Part shown: piece after piece, positions 35,996 to 46,383 of the stretch
Numbering within the stretch: the stretch's first letter is position 1
Layout of the letters: every line of letters begins with the position of its first letter
DNA from: Mobiluncus porci
GTDB taxonomy: Bacteria; Actinomycetota; Actinomycetes; Actinomycetales; Actinomycetaceae
Direction of reading: 5' to 3'
Assembly: GCF_009695935.1 (NCBI RefSeq)
Contig: NZ_VUMY01000003.1
Span: 62,001 to 126,000, forward strand
Length of the DNA stretch: 64,000 bases
Position numbers and translations under genes: made by a program
Notes under the pieces: generated by a model
Databases searched by the model: none
Seen by the model: the letters and a program-made list of their open reading frames with translations, nothing else
What the model was told of the DNA's origin: nothing

Positions 35996-37540
35996 TTGGA
36001 GACCTCCACCCCTCTCACACCTTCCGATGAAACTGATTTTCTCCCCGCCACCCTAGAGATTATACAGGCCGAGGAGACTTTGCCCGAGTTCGATTTGGCC
36101 CTGTTGCGTCAATCGAAAACCCTGGGTCAAAACGGAGACGCGGTCGTGATTGCGGTTCCGGGGGCCATGGTCAAGGGGATTATCGAGGCAAAATACACTG
36201 ACTCCTTGATGAAATCCTTTAGTGAAGTCTTGGCAAAACCCATCGAGAATCTCATCATCACCGTTGATGAATCCCTAGCCTGGCAAGACACCCAGCCCGC
36301 GGCCACCCCCGCCCCTCCCGCTCCTCCAACCCCGCCGAATCCTCCTGCCGAGGGGAATCCGACCGACGGCTCCGTATCCACCAGCGTGGCAACGGGATCC
36401 ACGGTATCTTCCGAAACCTCTGGAGAAACTGTGACCACAGTCACCGCCCAGACCAGCCAACCGGCGACCCCACCGCTCACGGGCACGGTCCAGATAGACC
36501 GCAATACCGGATTAAACCCGCAATATACTTTCGACACTTTTGTTATCGGGTCCTCAAACTCATTCACGGCCGCCGCCGCCGAGTCCGTCGTCGTTTCGCC
36601 TGCTCAAGCCTATAATCCGCTGTTTATCTACGGCGGTTCGGGGCTCGGGAAAACCCACTTGCTGCACGCGATTGGGAACTACGCCCTGGAGCTCTATCCT
36701 GAATCAAAGGTTCGCTACGTATCCTCCGAGGAGTTCACCAACGAGTTCATCAACGCGATTGCGAACCAGTCTTTTCCGGAATTCCAGGCCAACTATCGCG
36801 AGGTCGATTTTCTTCTCATTGATGACATCCAGTTCCTCCAGGGTAAAGAGCAAACGCTCGAGGAGTTTTTCCACACTTTCAACACGCTCCACACCGCCCG
36901 CAAACAGGTTGTCATCACCTCCGATGTCCCTCCCAAAGAGCTGAAGTCTTTTGCGGAACGCATCAAGAGCCGCCTCGAATGGGGGTTGATGACTGACATT
37001 CAACCTCCGAACCTCGAGACCCGCATCGCGATTTTGCGGCGGAAATCCGCCCAAGAAAAGTTAGAAGTATTTGATGACGTGCTGGAATACATCGCGTCCA
37101 ATATTTCTTCCAACATTAGGGAACTCGAAGGCGCGCTGGTTCGGATCACGGCCTATGCCTCGCTCACGGGGAATTCTGTGTCTTTGGATACCGCCAAAGA
37201 GATTCTGCGTGACTTCATTACGAGCAAGAATTCGCGGGAAATTACCCCGAAGATGATTGTGGATGAGACCGCGAAATATTTCGGACTCCAGAGCGAGGAC
37301 ATCATGTCCACCGACCGGTCTCGGACAGTTGTGAATTCGCGCCAAATCGCGATGTACCTGTGTCGGGAGTTGACCGAGTTGAGCCTGCCGAAAGTCGGCG
37401 AGGCTTTCGGGGGGCGCGACCACACGACGGTGATGCATGCGGTGAAGAAAATCACCAACTCGATGAACGAGGATTCCACGACTTACCAGTCGGTTACGGA
37501 AATCACCAACCAAATCCGCCGCGCTGCCCGCGAGGCGTAA
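35996..37540 (+). CDS. dnaA: Chromosomal replication initiator DnaA
   Basis: 514 residues from TTG 35996 (AAAGG about 10 nt upstream); GTG 35987 is the alternative. An upstream extension of the frame to 35864 would run through the DnaA boxes and is rejected. Domain I (about 1-90) is weakly conserved; domain II is a Pro/Thr/Ser linker. The AAA+ domain has Walker A GGSGLGKTH, Walker B LLIDDIQFL and FAERIKSRLEWG. Domain IV carries the DnaA signature FGGRDHTTVMHAV. It melts the origin and loads DnaB. Confidence 0.95.
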   Translation: METSTPLTPSDETDFLPATLEIIQAEETLPEFDLALLRQSKTLGQNGDAVVIAVPGAMVKGIIEAKYTDSLMKSFSEVLAKPIENLIITVDESLAWQDTQPAATPAPPAPPTPPNPPAEGNPTDGSVSTSVATGSTVSSETSGETVTTVTAQTSQPATPPLTGTVQIDRNTGLNPQYTFDTFVIGSSNSFTAAAAESVVVSPAQAYNPLFIYGGSGLGKTHLLHAIGNYALELYPESKVRYVSSEEFTNEFINAIANQSFPEFQANYREVDFLLIDDIQFLQGKEQTLEEFFHTFNTLHTARKQVVITSDVPPKELKSFAERIKSRLEWGLMTDIQPPNLETRIAILRRKSAQEKLEVFDDVLEYIASNISSNIRELEGALVRITAYASLTGNSVSLDTAKEILRDFITSKNSREITPKMIVDETAKYFGLQSEDIMSTDRSRTVVNSRQIAMYLCRELTELSLPKVGEAFGGRDHTTVMHAVKKITNSMNEDSTTYQSVTEITNQIRRAAREA

Positions 37541-38230
37541 TCTCACGCGCCGCCCGTCCCCTTCTCCCTCAACCCCGATTTCCTCGTAATCATCTCTTTA
37601 CCTACCAGTAGTTTTCGTTCCGTCAATCTCTCTACCAGCTCGATCCGTTAGTAGGTAGCCCATTGTTTCGTCTTGCGGGACTCTTGTGGTTCTCGGGTAG
37701 GGCTCTCCGGAGCCGCTTGGGGGACGACCCACACAAATAGAAAGTGAACGAGCGGTCGTCCCCCAAGCAGCTCCGAAGCACAAAGTAACCAATACCGAGC
37801 GCGACACAAACCCTAAACTAGCGGGACACAACTGGAGGAAATGACTGACCCTCGTTTGGCGAGTTGGTGGGGAAAAAGGGGTGAAGGAAGAGGGGCGGGA
37901 AGGGGCTGTGGAGAAAGCGGGGGAAAGGGTGTGGGACACGCCTGGGGAGGCTGGGGATGGAATTGTGGAAAAGTTTTAATTCACAATTGGGAGGTGAGTT
38001 TGAACCGAAAAATCAACAAAACTACTCATTTGTAGTTCAGAGGATTGCGAGAGGGAATTCGGGTTTTCCCCACAATTCACACCTGCGATGAAAATTACTA
38101 CCAATTTAAAAATCTTTGACAAAAATCATCCAACATCGAACGGCGGCCGGATTTTGACGAAGCGAAAAAATCGTTAGGAGGTTCTGTTATAGGCTAAAGT
38201 TTTAGTAATCTTGATTTAGAGGAGTGTGTC
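37541..38230. other. dnaA-dnaN intergenic region, probable oriC body
   Basis: 690 bases without a gene. It contains the repeat modules and hairpin at 37686-37780, a run of G-rich sequence, a DnaA-box-like TTTTCCACA on minus at 37964-37972, and an AT-rich stretch at about 38080-38225 suitable as the unwinding element, ending at the dnaN ribosome site. Placement in the dnaA-dnaN gap is typical for actinobacterial origins, but few consensus boxes are visible. Confidence 0.7.
37686..37780. repeat. Origin module set, copy B, forming a 21-bp hairpin
   Basis: Module E inverted at 37686-37716, F at 37724-37749, D at 37750-37780. Arms 37709-37729 and 37754-37774 pair over 21 bp with one mismatch. Related modules lie at 29585-29737. 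It may terminate dnaA transcription or have an origin function. Confidence 0.75.
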
Positions 38231-39376
38231 GTGGAATTAGTCTTAGATCGCGAAGTCTTGGCCGAAGCCGTCCAGTGGAGTTCCCGCTCCATCTCGCCTC
38301 GACCTGCGGTTCCAGTCTTGGCCGGCGTTCGCATTGAGGCCACTGACGGTGGCGTGAATTTTTCTTCTTTCGACTATGAAGTCTCGGCCCGCGTCACCGT
38401 CGCGGCCCAGGAAATCGTGGAACTCGGAGTGGTAGTAGTCGACGGCAAATTACTCAGCGAGACAGCTCGCGCCTTGCCGAACCAGGTTTCCCAAGTTACT
38501 TTCAAAACGGAAGACAACTACCTCCACATCACTTGCGGAACCTTCAAACAGAACCTGCTGGTGATGCCGGCCGAGGAATACCCGCAGTTGCCGGTGCTTC
38601 CCGAGATTGCCGGCTCTATCGATGCCGGCGCCTTGTCGCATTCGATTTCGCAAGTTGCGGTAGCAGCCTCTCGAGATGACACTTTGCCCTTGCTGACCGG
38701 TATTTCACTGGAAGTGCGTCCCGACAAGCTCTATCTTTTGGCCACCGACCGCTATCGGATGGCTTTGAAGGAAGTGGAGTGGAAGTCTGCTCATGGAGAC
38801 GTGAACCAGGATCTCGTGGTGAAGGCGAAGAATATTTCTGACGCCGCGAAGAATATTGCGAGTTCGGGAGATATTTCTATCGCCGTGGAATCCGGGGATG
38901 AACCCGCCAATCTTGTGGGTCTTTCCGCAGGTGGGCGCGTTTTTACGAGCCAGATTAATGACGGTGCCTATCCCGATGTGCGTCGGCTTTTCCCCGAGCC
39001 CATCAATGTTACCGCCATTGTGAAAGTCGCGGAGTTCATTGAGGCCGCCAAGCGCGTCTCGATTGTGTCCTCCAACCTCTCCAACCAACAGATTTATCTC
39101 CAGTTCACCAAGGGACAGCTCGAATTTAGCGCTGGTGGGGGCGGAAACAACTCTTCGAGCGATACGATTTCTGCCGTTTTGAATGGTCCGGATATTTCGG
39201 TGTCTTTCAACTCGCGGATGTTGCTCGAAGGACTCGGCGCCATTGATGAACCCTATGCGCGTCTATCTTTCAAAGACGAGACAAAACCGGTCGTTATCAC
39301 TGGTCAGAAGGAAGAAACCGGGGAAGATAATCTCGAATATCGCTATCTCATCATGCCGATTCGGACGAGTATGTGA
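38231..39376 (+). CDS. dnaN: DNA polymerase III beta subunit (sliding clamp)
   Basis: 381 residues from GTG 38231 with GAGGAG 6 nt upstream. Three clamp repeats are visible; MPAEEYPQLPVLP and LLATDRYRMALKE are typical. The C-terminal YRYLIMPIRTSM closes the peptide-binding pocket region. The ring tethers polymerase and repair proteins to DNA. It starts the rightward dnaN-recF-DUF721-gyrB block. Confidence 0.97.
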   Translation: MELVLDREVLAEAVQWSSRSISPRPAVPVLAGVRIEATDGGVNFSSFDYEVSARVTVAAQEIVELGVVVVDGKLLSETARALPNQVSQVTFKTEDNYLHITCGTFKQNLLVMPAEEYPQLPVLPEIAGSIDAGALSHSISQVAVAASRDDTLPLLTGISLEVRPDKLYLLATDRYRMALKEVEWKSAHGDVNQDLVVKAKNISDAAKNIASSGDISIAVESGDEPANLVGLSAGGRVFTSQINDGAYPDVRRLFPEPINVTAIVKVAEFIEAAKRVSIVSSNLSNQQIYLQFTKGQLEFSAGGGGNNSSSDTISAVLNGPDISVSFNSRMLLEGLGAIDEPYARLSFKDETKPVVITGQKEETGEDNLEYRYLIMPIRTSM

Positions 39377-39441
39377 TGCTTTCGTCCGCGTACTGTCTGA
39401 GGGCGGCGCGCGGGCAAAGATGACGCATTTTTGGAGGCTGC

Positions 39442-40794
39442 GTGTTTGTTTCCGACCTGGCTCTCGACTGGTTTCGCTCCTATCGGTCCCTGGTTTTACA
39501 CCTGGAGACGGGAGTTACCGTTTTTTTGGGGGCTAATGGCCAGGGCAAAACGAATCTCCTCGAAGCGCTGAACTATCTGGCGGTTTTGTCCTCCCACCGA
39601 ATCGGGACCGACGCGGCGCTGATTTTTCGCTCCCCCGAACTTGAAAACCGTGCCGGCGTGATTCGCACTCGGGTTCACTCCCGCGAAAGTGAGGTTTTGG
39701 GGGAGACCAAGCCACTTGCTGCGGGGGAATTGTTGGAGATTGAGATTGTGGCAGGGAGAGCGAACCGAGCCATGATCAACCGGCATAAAACCCGCCCGCG
39801 AGAACTTATCGGACATCTTTCTACCGTGTTATTTGCCCCCGAAGATCTCGACTTGGTTGGGGGAGACCCCGCGACGAGACGCAGTTTCCTGGACAAAATT
39901 GCGGTAGAACTCCACCCCACTTTGGCTGGAACACTCGCGGATCTTCAAAAGACCCTGCGTCAGCGGGGCGCATATCTGAAAAACCTCGCCAAACGCCATG
40001 CTCCCCTTGATGAAATCCAAATAGGGATTTGGGATGAGGCTTTGGTGCCGCTGTTTGCGGCAGTCATGACGGCTCGCGAGCGGGTTACGCGGGACTTAGC
40101 AAAGTTCCTGCCCGAGATTTATGCCCAGATTTCAGGCGAAAATCCGCCAAGCGGGCCATCCCTTGCTGAATCCACAACCCCCTTCGCGACCGTTTCCGCT
40201 ACCCCTACCGCCACCCCCGCTACCGAAACAGAAACCGCCCGGAGCGGCACTTTCGCGGCCACTGTCTCTTACCGCGACAATGTCAGCAAAACCCTCGACC
40301 TCGACCCCGCGGCGCGCGCGGAGATGTTCGCAGATGAGGGCTTGCTGCGCGAAAAAATCCTCCTCGCTATTCAGTCTCGCCACGCTGACGAGGCTCGACG
40401 CGGGGTGAACCTCAGTGGAACCCACCGCGATGACCTCGCGCTTACGCTCCACGATTTTCCGGTCAAGGGCTATGCCTCACACGGCGAGACCTGGTCTTTT
40501 GCGCTGTCTCTGAGGCTTTCGGAGTTTTACCTTTTGAAAGAGAAGCTCGAAGACACGCCGGTCCTGCTTCTAGATGATGTTTTTGCGGAACTCGACGAGT
40601 TGCGGCGCGCCGCTCTCCTCGGGGCGATTCGCGAGGCAGACCAGGTTTTGGTGACTTCCGCAATGGGCACGGAGTTACCTTCGGAGTTGGAGGGGAAGTT
40701 ATATCGGGTGTCACTAAATGCCAGCCGCGAAAGCCAGGTAGAGGCGCTGGAAGATCTAGATGAAGCGGGGTCCAATCCTCATGTTGAGCATTGA
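39442..40794 (+). CDS. recF: DNA repair protein RecF with a Thr/Ala-rich insertion
   Basis: 450 residues from GTG 39442, longer than the usual 360-400. It has the ABC-type Walker A GANGQGKTNLLEAL, the signature-like SGTHRDDL and Walker B VLLLDDVFAELD. Between about residues 231 and 273 there is an insert rich in Pro, Thr and Ala (SATPTATPATETET), just before the SYRDN segment; it is likely an unstructured loop. RecF loads RecA at gaps with RecO and RecR. Its stop overlaps the DUF721 start. Confidence 0.95.
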   Translation: MFVSDLALDWFRSYRSLVLHLETGVTVFLGANGQGKTNLLEALNYLAVLSSHRIGTDAALIFRSPELENRAGVIRTRVHSRESEVLGETKPLAAGELLEIEIVAGRANRAMINRHKTRPRELIGHLSTVLFAPEDLDLVGGDPATRRSFLDKIAVELHPTLAGTLADLQKTLRQRGAYLKNLAKRHAPLDEIQIGIWDEALVPLFAAVMTARERVTRDLAKFLPEIYAQISGENPPSGPSLAESTTPFATVSATPTATPATETETARSGTFAATVSYRDNVSKTLDLDPAARAEMFADEGLLREKILLAIQSRHADEARRGVNLSGTHRDDLALTLHDFPVKGYASHGETWSFALSLRLSEFYLLKEKLEDTPVLLLDDVFAELDELRRAALLGAIREADQVLVTSAMGTELPSELEGKLYRVSLNASRESQVEALEDLDEAGSNPHVEH

Positions 40795-41440
40795 TTATTC
40801 CGACGGATACCCCGTCATGCGCGCGAAATTACCGCAGCGGGTGCTGGCAAGATATCGCGAAATTATGTTTAAACTGGGGTTTTACCCCGAAGCCGGAGCC
40901 GTGGGGTCCTTTCAATCTCCGCGGGAGACTTCCTTGAGCGATACCGATTTGCTCCAAGCGGAACTTGACGCGAGGTATCGAGAGAAGTTGGCTGGGCTTC
41001 TGGGGGTGACACCCGAGAAACTGCCGAATCTGGTGGAGGATTCCCCCGGGGTGGCGCGGATTGGAACCGGTCCGAGGCCTTCTCGCTGGGACCCGCAGCC
41101 CTTGGGTTTCTTGGGGGCGCATTTTGTGAAACGCCACGGTTGGCAAGGTGCTCTGGATGTGGAGGATGTGAAGGCGAACTGGGCGCAATATGTCGGCCCG
41201 GAGGTCGCCGCCCACTCTCAGGTGGAGAGTTTTGAGGGAGGGAAACTCACGGTTCGGACAGCTTCTACCGCGTGGGCTACCCAGTTGAAATGGCTTTTGC
41301 CGCAGTTGGAAAAACAGCTCGCGAACCGGCTCGGGGCGGGAGCGGTGAAACAGGTTATCGTGCGCGGGCCGGTGGTGCCGTCTTGGAAGCACGGCCGGTT
41401 GTCGGTGCCGGGTCGCGGCCCTCGCGATACTTACGGTTAG
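40781..41440 (+). CDS. DUF721-family protein (DciA-like)
   Basis: About 219 residues from ATG 40781, which overlaps the recF stop by 14 nt. The C-terminal domain (WAQYVGPEVAAHSQVESFEGGKL... then STAWATQL) is the DUF721 fold, related to KH/DciA helicase-loading proteins. The N-terminal 130 residues are less conserved. Its place between recF and gyrB is standard in actinobacteria. By relation to DciA it may help load DnaB, which is encoded at 58364-59773. Confidence 0.85.
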   Translation: MLSIDYSDGYPVMRAKLPQRVLARYREIMFKLGFYPEAGAVGSFQSPRETSLSDTDLLQAELDARYREKLAGLLGVTPEKLPNLVEDSPGVARIGTGPRPSRWDPQPLGFLGAHFVKRHGWQGALDVEDVKANWAQYVGPEVAAHSQVESFEGGKLTVRTASTAWATQLKWLLPQLEKQLANRLGAGAVKQVIVRGPVVPSWKHGRLSVPGRGPRDTYG

Positions 41441-41581
41441 GAAAATGTGAATTTCGGGTTAATCGCGTTAAATCCGGCTTTACGTGTCTCTGAGAGCCTA
41501 TCGCCTTAAAAAAGTGTAGGATTATGACGGATGTAAAACGAGAATCTTGGCTAAAAATCAAAGCTCAAGCAAGGAGACAAC

Positions 41582-43597
41582 GTGAGCGATTTCGACAAGT
41601 CCGAAGAACACTATGACGCTTCGGACATCACCGTCCTCGAGGGTTTGGAGGCGGTTCGGGTTCGGCCCGGCATGTATATCGGTTCCACCGGCGAACGCGG
41701 GCTGCACCACTTGGTTTACGAGGTGGTCGATAACTCGGTTGATGAGGCCTTGGCCGGATACTGTGACCACATTGAAGTCACACTCCAGGCCGATGGCGGG
41801 GTGAAGGTCCAAGACAACGGGCGCGGGATTCCCGTCGCGGAACACCCGACCGAACACCGCCCGACCGTCGAAGTCGTCATGACCATCCTCCACGCGGGCG
41901 GTAAGTTTGGCGGCTCATCCTACGCGGTTTCCGGCGGCCTGCACGGGGTTGGAATCTCGGTCGTCAACGCGCTTTCAACCAAAATCCTGACTACGGTGAA
42001 GCGCGACGGCTACTCTTGGCATATTGAATTTGGTAATGGCGGCAAGGTCACCAAGGCGCTCACCCGCGGCGAGCCCACTGATGAAACCGGCACGGAACAA
42101 ATCTTTTACCCCGATCCGGAAATCTTTGAAACCGTAGACTTCGACTACGAGACGCTTAGGACTCGCTTCCAACAGATGGCGTTTTTGAACAAGGGCTTGC
42201 GAATCACCCTGACCGATGAACGCCCGAATGTCACTGCGGAAGGCGATTTCGTCACGGGGGACGCGGAGGGGGATGCAGATTCACCAAAGGTCGGCCACCG
42301 ACAAGTGAGCTACCTCTATGAAAACGGCCTTCACGATTACGTCCACTTCATCAACGAGACGAAGAAATCCGAGGTTGTCCACGAAGAAATCATCGACTTC
42401 GAGGCCTCCCAAAACGAAACCATGGCTCTCGAAGTCGCCCTCCAGTGGACTTCGGCGTACTCCGAATCGGTCTACACCTACGCCAACACCATCAACACGA
42501 CCGAAGGCGGCACCCACGAAGAGGGCTTCCGCTCGGCGCTGACCTCTTTGATGAATAAATACGCGCGCACCCTCGGGGTCTTGAAAGACAAGGATGAAAA
42601 CCTGTCCGGCGATGACTGCCGCGAGGGCCTGACAGCGGTGATTTCGGTGAAACTGCGCACGCCGCAGTTTGAGGGCCAGACGAAGACGAAACTCGGAAAC
42701 ACCGAGGCTAGGACCTTTGTCCAACAAACTGTCTATTCCCAGTTGGGCGACTGGTTTGACTCCCACCCCACCGAGGCGAAGGCTATCTTGCAGAAAGCCC
42801 AATCCGCCCAGGTCGCCCGTAACGCCGCTCGTAAAGCCCGCGACGCCACCCGCCGCAAGACTGCCCTCGACACCTTCTCGATGCCCGGAAAACTCAGGGA
42901 TTGTTCTTCTCGAGACGCTACCGAATGCGAGATTTTTATCGTCGAGGGAGACTCCGCCGGCGGCTCCGCAGTGGCCGGTCGCGACCCGGCTCACCAAGCG
43001 ATTTTGCCTCTGCGTGGCAAGATTTTGAACGTCGAGAAGGCTCGGCTGGATCGCGCACTTGATAACAAGGAAATCCAGTCTCTCATCACCGCCTTCGGGA
43101 CGGGGATCGGGGAAGATTTCGACCTTTCCAAGCTGCGGTATTTCAAGATTGTTTTAATGGCCGATGCGGATGTGGACGGCCAACACATTACGACACTCTT
43201 GCTGACTCTGCTGTTCCGCTATATGCGGCCGCTGATTGAGGAAGGCCACGTGTTCTTGGCGACCCCGCCGCTCTACCGGTTGAAGTGGTCAAATAAGCCT
43301 CACCAGTTTGTTTACTCCGACAAAGAGAAAGACAAGATGCTGGGTCTCGGGCTTGATTCGGGCGCGCGGCTCCCGAAAGAAGGCGGAATTCAGCGCTACA
43401 AGGGTCTCGGGGAGATGAGCGCCCAGGAGCTCTGGGAGACGACCATGGACCCCTCGGTGCGACTTTTGAAGCAGGTGACGATGGACGAGGCGGCGAGCGC
43501 CGACGAGGTGTTTTCCCTGTTGATGGGCGAGGATGTGGCCTCGCGGCGTGCCTTTATTCAGCGCAACGCCCAAGACGTGAGGTTCTTGGATATCTAA
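41582..43597 (+). CDS. gyrB: DNA gyrase subunit B
   Basis: 671 residues from GTG 41582 with AAGGAG just upstream. GHKL ATPase motifs are present: [21 protein letters not shown] and [14 protein letters not shown]. The TOPRIM part shows EGDSAGGSA and DADVDGQHI, and the C-terminal segment includes [19 protein letters not shown]. It powers negative supercoiling with GyrA and is the target of aminocoumarins. A hairpin terminator lies between gyrB and gyrA. Confidence 0.98.
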   Translation: MSDFDKSEEHYDASDITVLEGLEAVRVRPGMYIGSTGERGLHHLVYEVVDNSVDEALAGYCDHIEVTLQADGGVKVQDNGRGIPVAEHPTEHRPTVEVVMTILHAGGKFGGSSYAVSGGLHGVGISVVNALSTKILTTVKRDGYSWHIEFGNGGKVTKALTRGEPTDETGTEQIFYPDPEIFETVDFDYETLRTRFQQMAFLNKGLRITLTDERPNVTAEGDFVTGDAEGDADSPKVGHRQVSYLYENGLHDYVHFINETKKSEVVHEEIIDFEASQNETMALEVALQWTSAYSESVYTYANTINTTEGGTHEEGFRSALTSLMNKYARTLGVLKDKDENLSGDDCREGLTAVISVKLRTPQFEGQTKTKLGNTEARTFVQQTVYSQLGDWFDSHPTEAKAILQKAQSAQVARNAARKARDATRRKTALDTFSMPGKLRDCSSRDATECEIFIVEGDSAGGSAVAGRDPAHQAILPLRGKILNVEKARLDRALDNKEIQSLITAFGTGIGEDFDLSKLRYFKIVLMADADVDGQHITTLLLTLLFRYMRPLIEEGHVFLATPPLYRLKWSNKPHQFVYSDKEKDKMLGLGLDSGARLPKEGGIQRYKGLGEMSAQELWETTMDPSVRLLKQVTMDEAASADEVFSLLMGEDVASRRAFIQRNAQDVRFLDI

Positions 43598-43634
43598 AAA
43601 TGAGTCAAAAAGCACGTCCCCATGACTCATTTTT
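43596..43634 (+). terminator. Rho-independent terminator between gyrB and gyrA
   Basis: AAAAATGAGTCA (43596-43607) / TGACTCATTTTT (43623-43634), 12-bp stem, loop 15 nt, ending in a T-run. It starts at the gyrB stop codon. gyrA must either be read through or have its own promoter in the next 50 bp. Confidence 0.75.
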
Positions 43635-43683
43635 CTAAGCCAACTAATATGCAAACCTCTTAGAGATAAAAAGGAAAGAAAAC

Positions 43684-46299
43684 GTGGCTGACAACGAAAA
43701 CGAAAACGACTTGGAAGAAATCACGACCGACCCGAACGCGCCGGTCGTGACCGAGGAAGAAGCCGACCGGGTCATGCAAGTCGACCTCGAGAAGGAAATG
43801 AAGAAATCCTATCTCGACTATGCCATGAGCGTTATTGTGGGCCGCGCCCTGCCCGACGTGCGCGACGGGTTGAAGCCCGTCCATCGTCGCGTCATCTACA
43901 CCATGTATGACGGCGGCTACCGCCCGAACGCCGGTTTCTCCAAGTGTATGCGCGTGGTTGGTGACGTCATGGGCCACTACCACCCTCACGGCGATGCCTC
44001 CGTGTATGATGCGCTCGCCCGCCTCGTCCAACCCTGGTCCATGCGCTATCCCCTGGTTGCCGGTCAAGGAAACTTCGGATCCCCGGGTAATCTCGGGCCG
44101 GCCGCACCGCGTTACACCGAGTGCAAGATGGCGCCTCTCGCGATGGAAATGGTGCGTGACATTGAAGAAGACACTGTCGACTTCATGGACAACTACGACG
44201 GCCGCTCCCAAGAGCCGACCGTGCTTCCCTCTCGTATCCCGAACTTGCTGATAAACGGCTCGGAGGGTATCGCGGTCGGCATGGCGACCCGCATTCCGCC
44301 GCATAATCTCCGCGAAGTCGCCGACGCCGCCCAGTGGTATCTTCAAAACCCCGAAGCGACTCGCGAGGAGCTTCTCGCCGCCTCGATGCAGCGCATCAAA
44401 GGCCCGGACTTCCCGACCGGCGCCACCATCCTCGGCCGGCGCGGGATTGAGGAAACCTACCGGACGGGCCGCGGCTCGATTATTCAGCGCGCGGTTGTCA
44501 ACGTTGAAGAACTCCACGGCCGAACCTGCCTCGTCGCCACCGAGCTCCCCTACCAGGTCAACCCCGATAACCTCATCGTGAAAATCGCCCAGCTCGTCAA
44601 AGACGGCCAGCTCCAGGGCATCGCGGATATTCGCGACGAAACCTCGGATCGCGCCGGCACTCGCATCGTCGTCGTTTTGAAGCGCGATGCGGTTCCGAAA
44701 GTTGTCTTGAACAATCTCTATAAGCGCACCCAGCTCCAGGACTCCTTCCCCGCCAACATGCTCGCGCTGGTCGACGGGGTGCCGCGGACGCTGTCGCTCG
44801 ATGGTTTCATCCACTACTGGGTCATGCATCAAGTGGATGTCATCAAGCGGCGCACCGCTTTCCGTCTTGCCAAAGCCCAGGAACGCCTCCATATTTTGCA
44901 AGGCTATCTCGCGGCCCTAGATGCCCTTGACGAAGTCATCGCGTTGATTCGCCGCTCCCCGACCGTGGAAGACGCGCGGATCGGGTTGATGGATCTCCTG
45001 AAGGTCGATGAGGTTCAGGCTGACGCGATTCTCGCCCTGCAACTTAGACGCCTCGCCGCCTTGGAACGCCAGAAGATTCTTGATGAACACGCCGAGTTGG
45101 AGGCGAAAGTCAAGGACTACGAGGATATCCTGGCTCGCCCCGAGCGCCAGCGCTCGATAGTTTCGGACGAACTTGGGGAAATCACCGACAAGTGGGGAGA
45201 CGAACGCAAGACGACCATTGTGCCTTTCGCCGGCGAGATGTCGATTGAGGACCTTATCCCCGAAGAAGACGTGGTCGTGACAATCACCCGCGGCGGCTAC
45301 GCGAAACGGACTCGCGTGGACGCCTACCGCTCCCAGCGGCGCGGCGGTAAGGGCGTCAAAGGCGCGCAACTTCGCGAAGACGACCAGGTCGAACACTTCT
45401 TCACGACCTCGTCCCACGACTGGCTGTTGTTCTTTACGAACTTCGGGCGGGTCTATCGCGTGAAGGCTTACGAGATTCCCGAAGGCGGACGCGACTCGAA
45501 AGGCCAGCACGTCGCGAACCTGCTCGCTTTCCAGCCCGAGGAGCGCATCGCCCAGGTTCTCCAAGTCGAGAGTTTCGAGGACAAGGAATACCTCGTTTTG
45601 GCCACGCGCCGCGGTTTTGTCAAGAAAACCCGCTTGAGTGACTACGACACGAACCGCACCGGCGGGCTTATCGCCATCAAGCTGCGTGAAGACGAGGAAG
45701 GCCAGCCGGATCATCTCGTTTCCGCAGTTCTCGCGGATTCCACTGATGATCTCATCTTGGTGTCTCGCCTCGGTCAGTCCCTGCGTTTCACCGCCTCCGA
45801 CGACCAGCTTCGCCCCATGGGTCGCGCGACTTCGGGCGTGACCGGCATGAGGTTCCGTTCGGGAGATGAACTGTTGACGATGGACGTGGTGCGGGAAGGC
45901 GCGGACCTGTTCGTCGTCACAGAAGGCGGCTACGCGAAACGCACTGACCTCGCAGAATACCGCGTCCAGGGTCGCGGTGGGCTCGGCATCAAGGTTGCGA
46001 ACCTTGTCGAAGCGCGCGGACACCTTGTCGGCGCGCTGGTGACCGACGAGGACTCCGAGGTTTTGGTCATTATGGCGGGCGGCAAGATTGTCCGCTCTCG
46101 GGTCGATGAAGTGAGCCGAACCGGACGCAACACTCAGGGCGTGATTTTCTCGCGCGCTGACGGGGATGACAAGGTGATTGCGGTGACTTTGAACGTGGAA
46201 ACCGACACGGAGGAAGAGGAGGATGCCCCCGCAGGGGAGGCCGCCGCGGAGGCGGAAACTCCAGCAGAATCCGCCGCAAATCTCCCTACCGAGGCGTGA
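43684..46299 (+). CDS. gyrA: DNA gyrase subunit A
   Basis: 871 residues from GTG 43684 with AAAGGAAAG upstream. The catalytic tyrosine is Tyr144 in AAPRYTEC. The quinolone region reads [10 protein letters not shown]: the position of E. coli Ser83 is Ala105, as in M. tuberculosis. Six C-terminal beta-pinwheel blades follow, with the GyrA box RRGGKGVKG for DNA wrapping, then an acidic Glu/Ala tail. With GyrB it introduces negative supercoils. Confidence 0.98.
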   Translation: MADNENENDLEEITTDPNAPVVTEEEADRVMQVDLEKEMKKSYLDYAMSVIVGRALPDVRDGLKPVHRRVIYTMYDGGYRPNAGFSKCMRVVGDVMGHYHPHGDASVYDALARLVQPWSMRYPLVAGQGNFGSPGNLGPAAPRYTECKMAPLAMEMVRDIEEDTVDFMDNYDGRSQEPTVLPSRIPNLLINGSEGIAVGMATRIPPHNLREVADAAQWYLQNPEATREELLAASMQRIKGPDFPTGATILGRRGIEETYRTGRGSIIQRAVVNVEELHGRTCLVATELPYQVNPDNLIVKIAQLVKDGQLQGIADIRDETSDRAGTRIVVVLKRDAVPKVVLNNLYKRTQLQDSFPANMLALVDGVPRTLSLDGFIHYWVMHQVDVIKRRTAFRLAKAQERLHILQGYLAALDALDEVIALIRRSPTVEDARIGLMDLLKVDEVQADAILALQLRRLAALERQKILDEHAELEAKVKDYEDILARPERQRSIVSDELGEITDKWGDERKTTIVPFAGEMSIEDLIPEEDVVVTITRGGYAKRTRVDAYRSQRRGGKGVKGAQLREDDQVEHFFTTSSHDWLLFFTNFGRVYRVKAYEIPEGGRDSKGQHVANLLAFQPEERIAQVLQVESFEDKEYLVLATRRGFVKKTRLSDYDTNRTGGLIAIKLREDEEGQPDHLVSAVLADSTDDLILVSRLGQSLRFTASDDQLRPMGRATSGVTGMRFRSGDELLTMDVVREGADLFVVTEGGYAKRTDLAEYRVQGRGGLGIKVANLVEARGHLVGALVTDEDSEVLVIMAGGKIVRSRVDEVSRTGRNTQGVIFSRADGDDKVIAVTLNVETDTEEEEDAPAGEAAAEAETPAESAANLPTEA

Positions 46300-46383
46300 A
46301 AGTTGAACAATTAGAGCACCAGCCAATTGAGTGAAACCCGGCGCACCCTTTAGACTGGGACTAAGACTTTCGGAAGGCACGTG

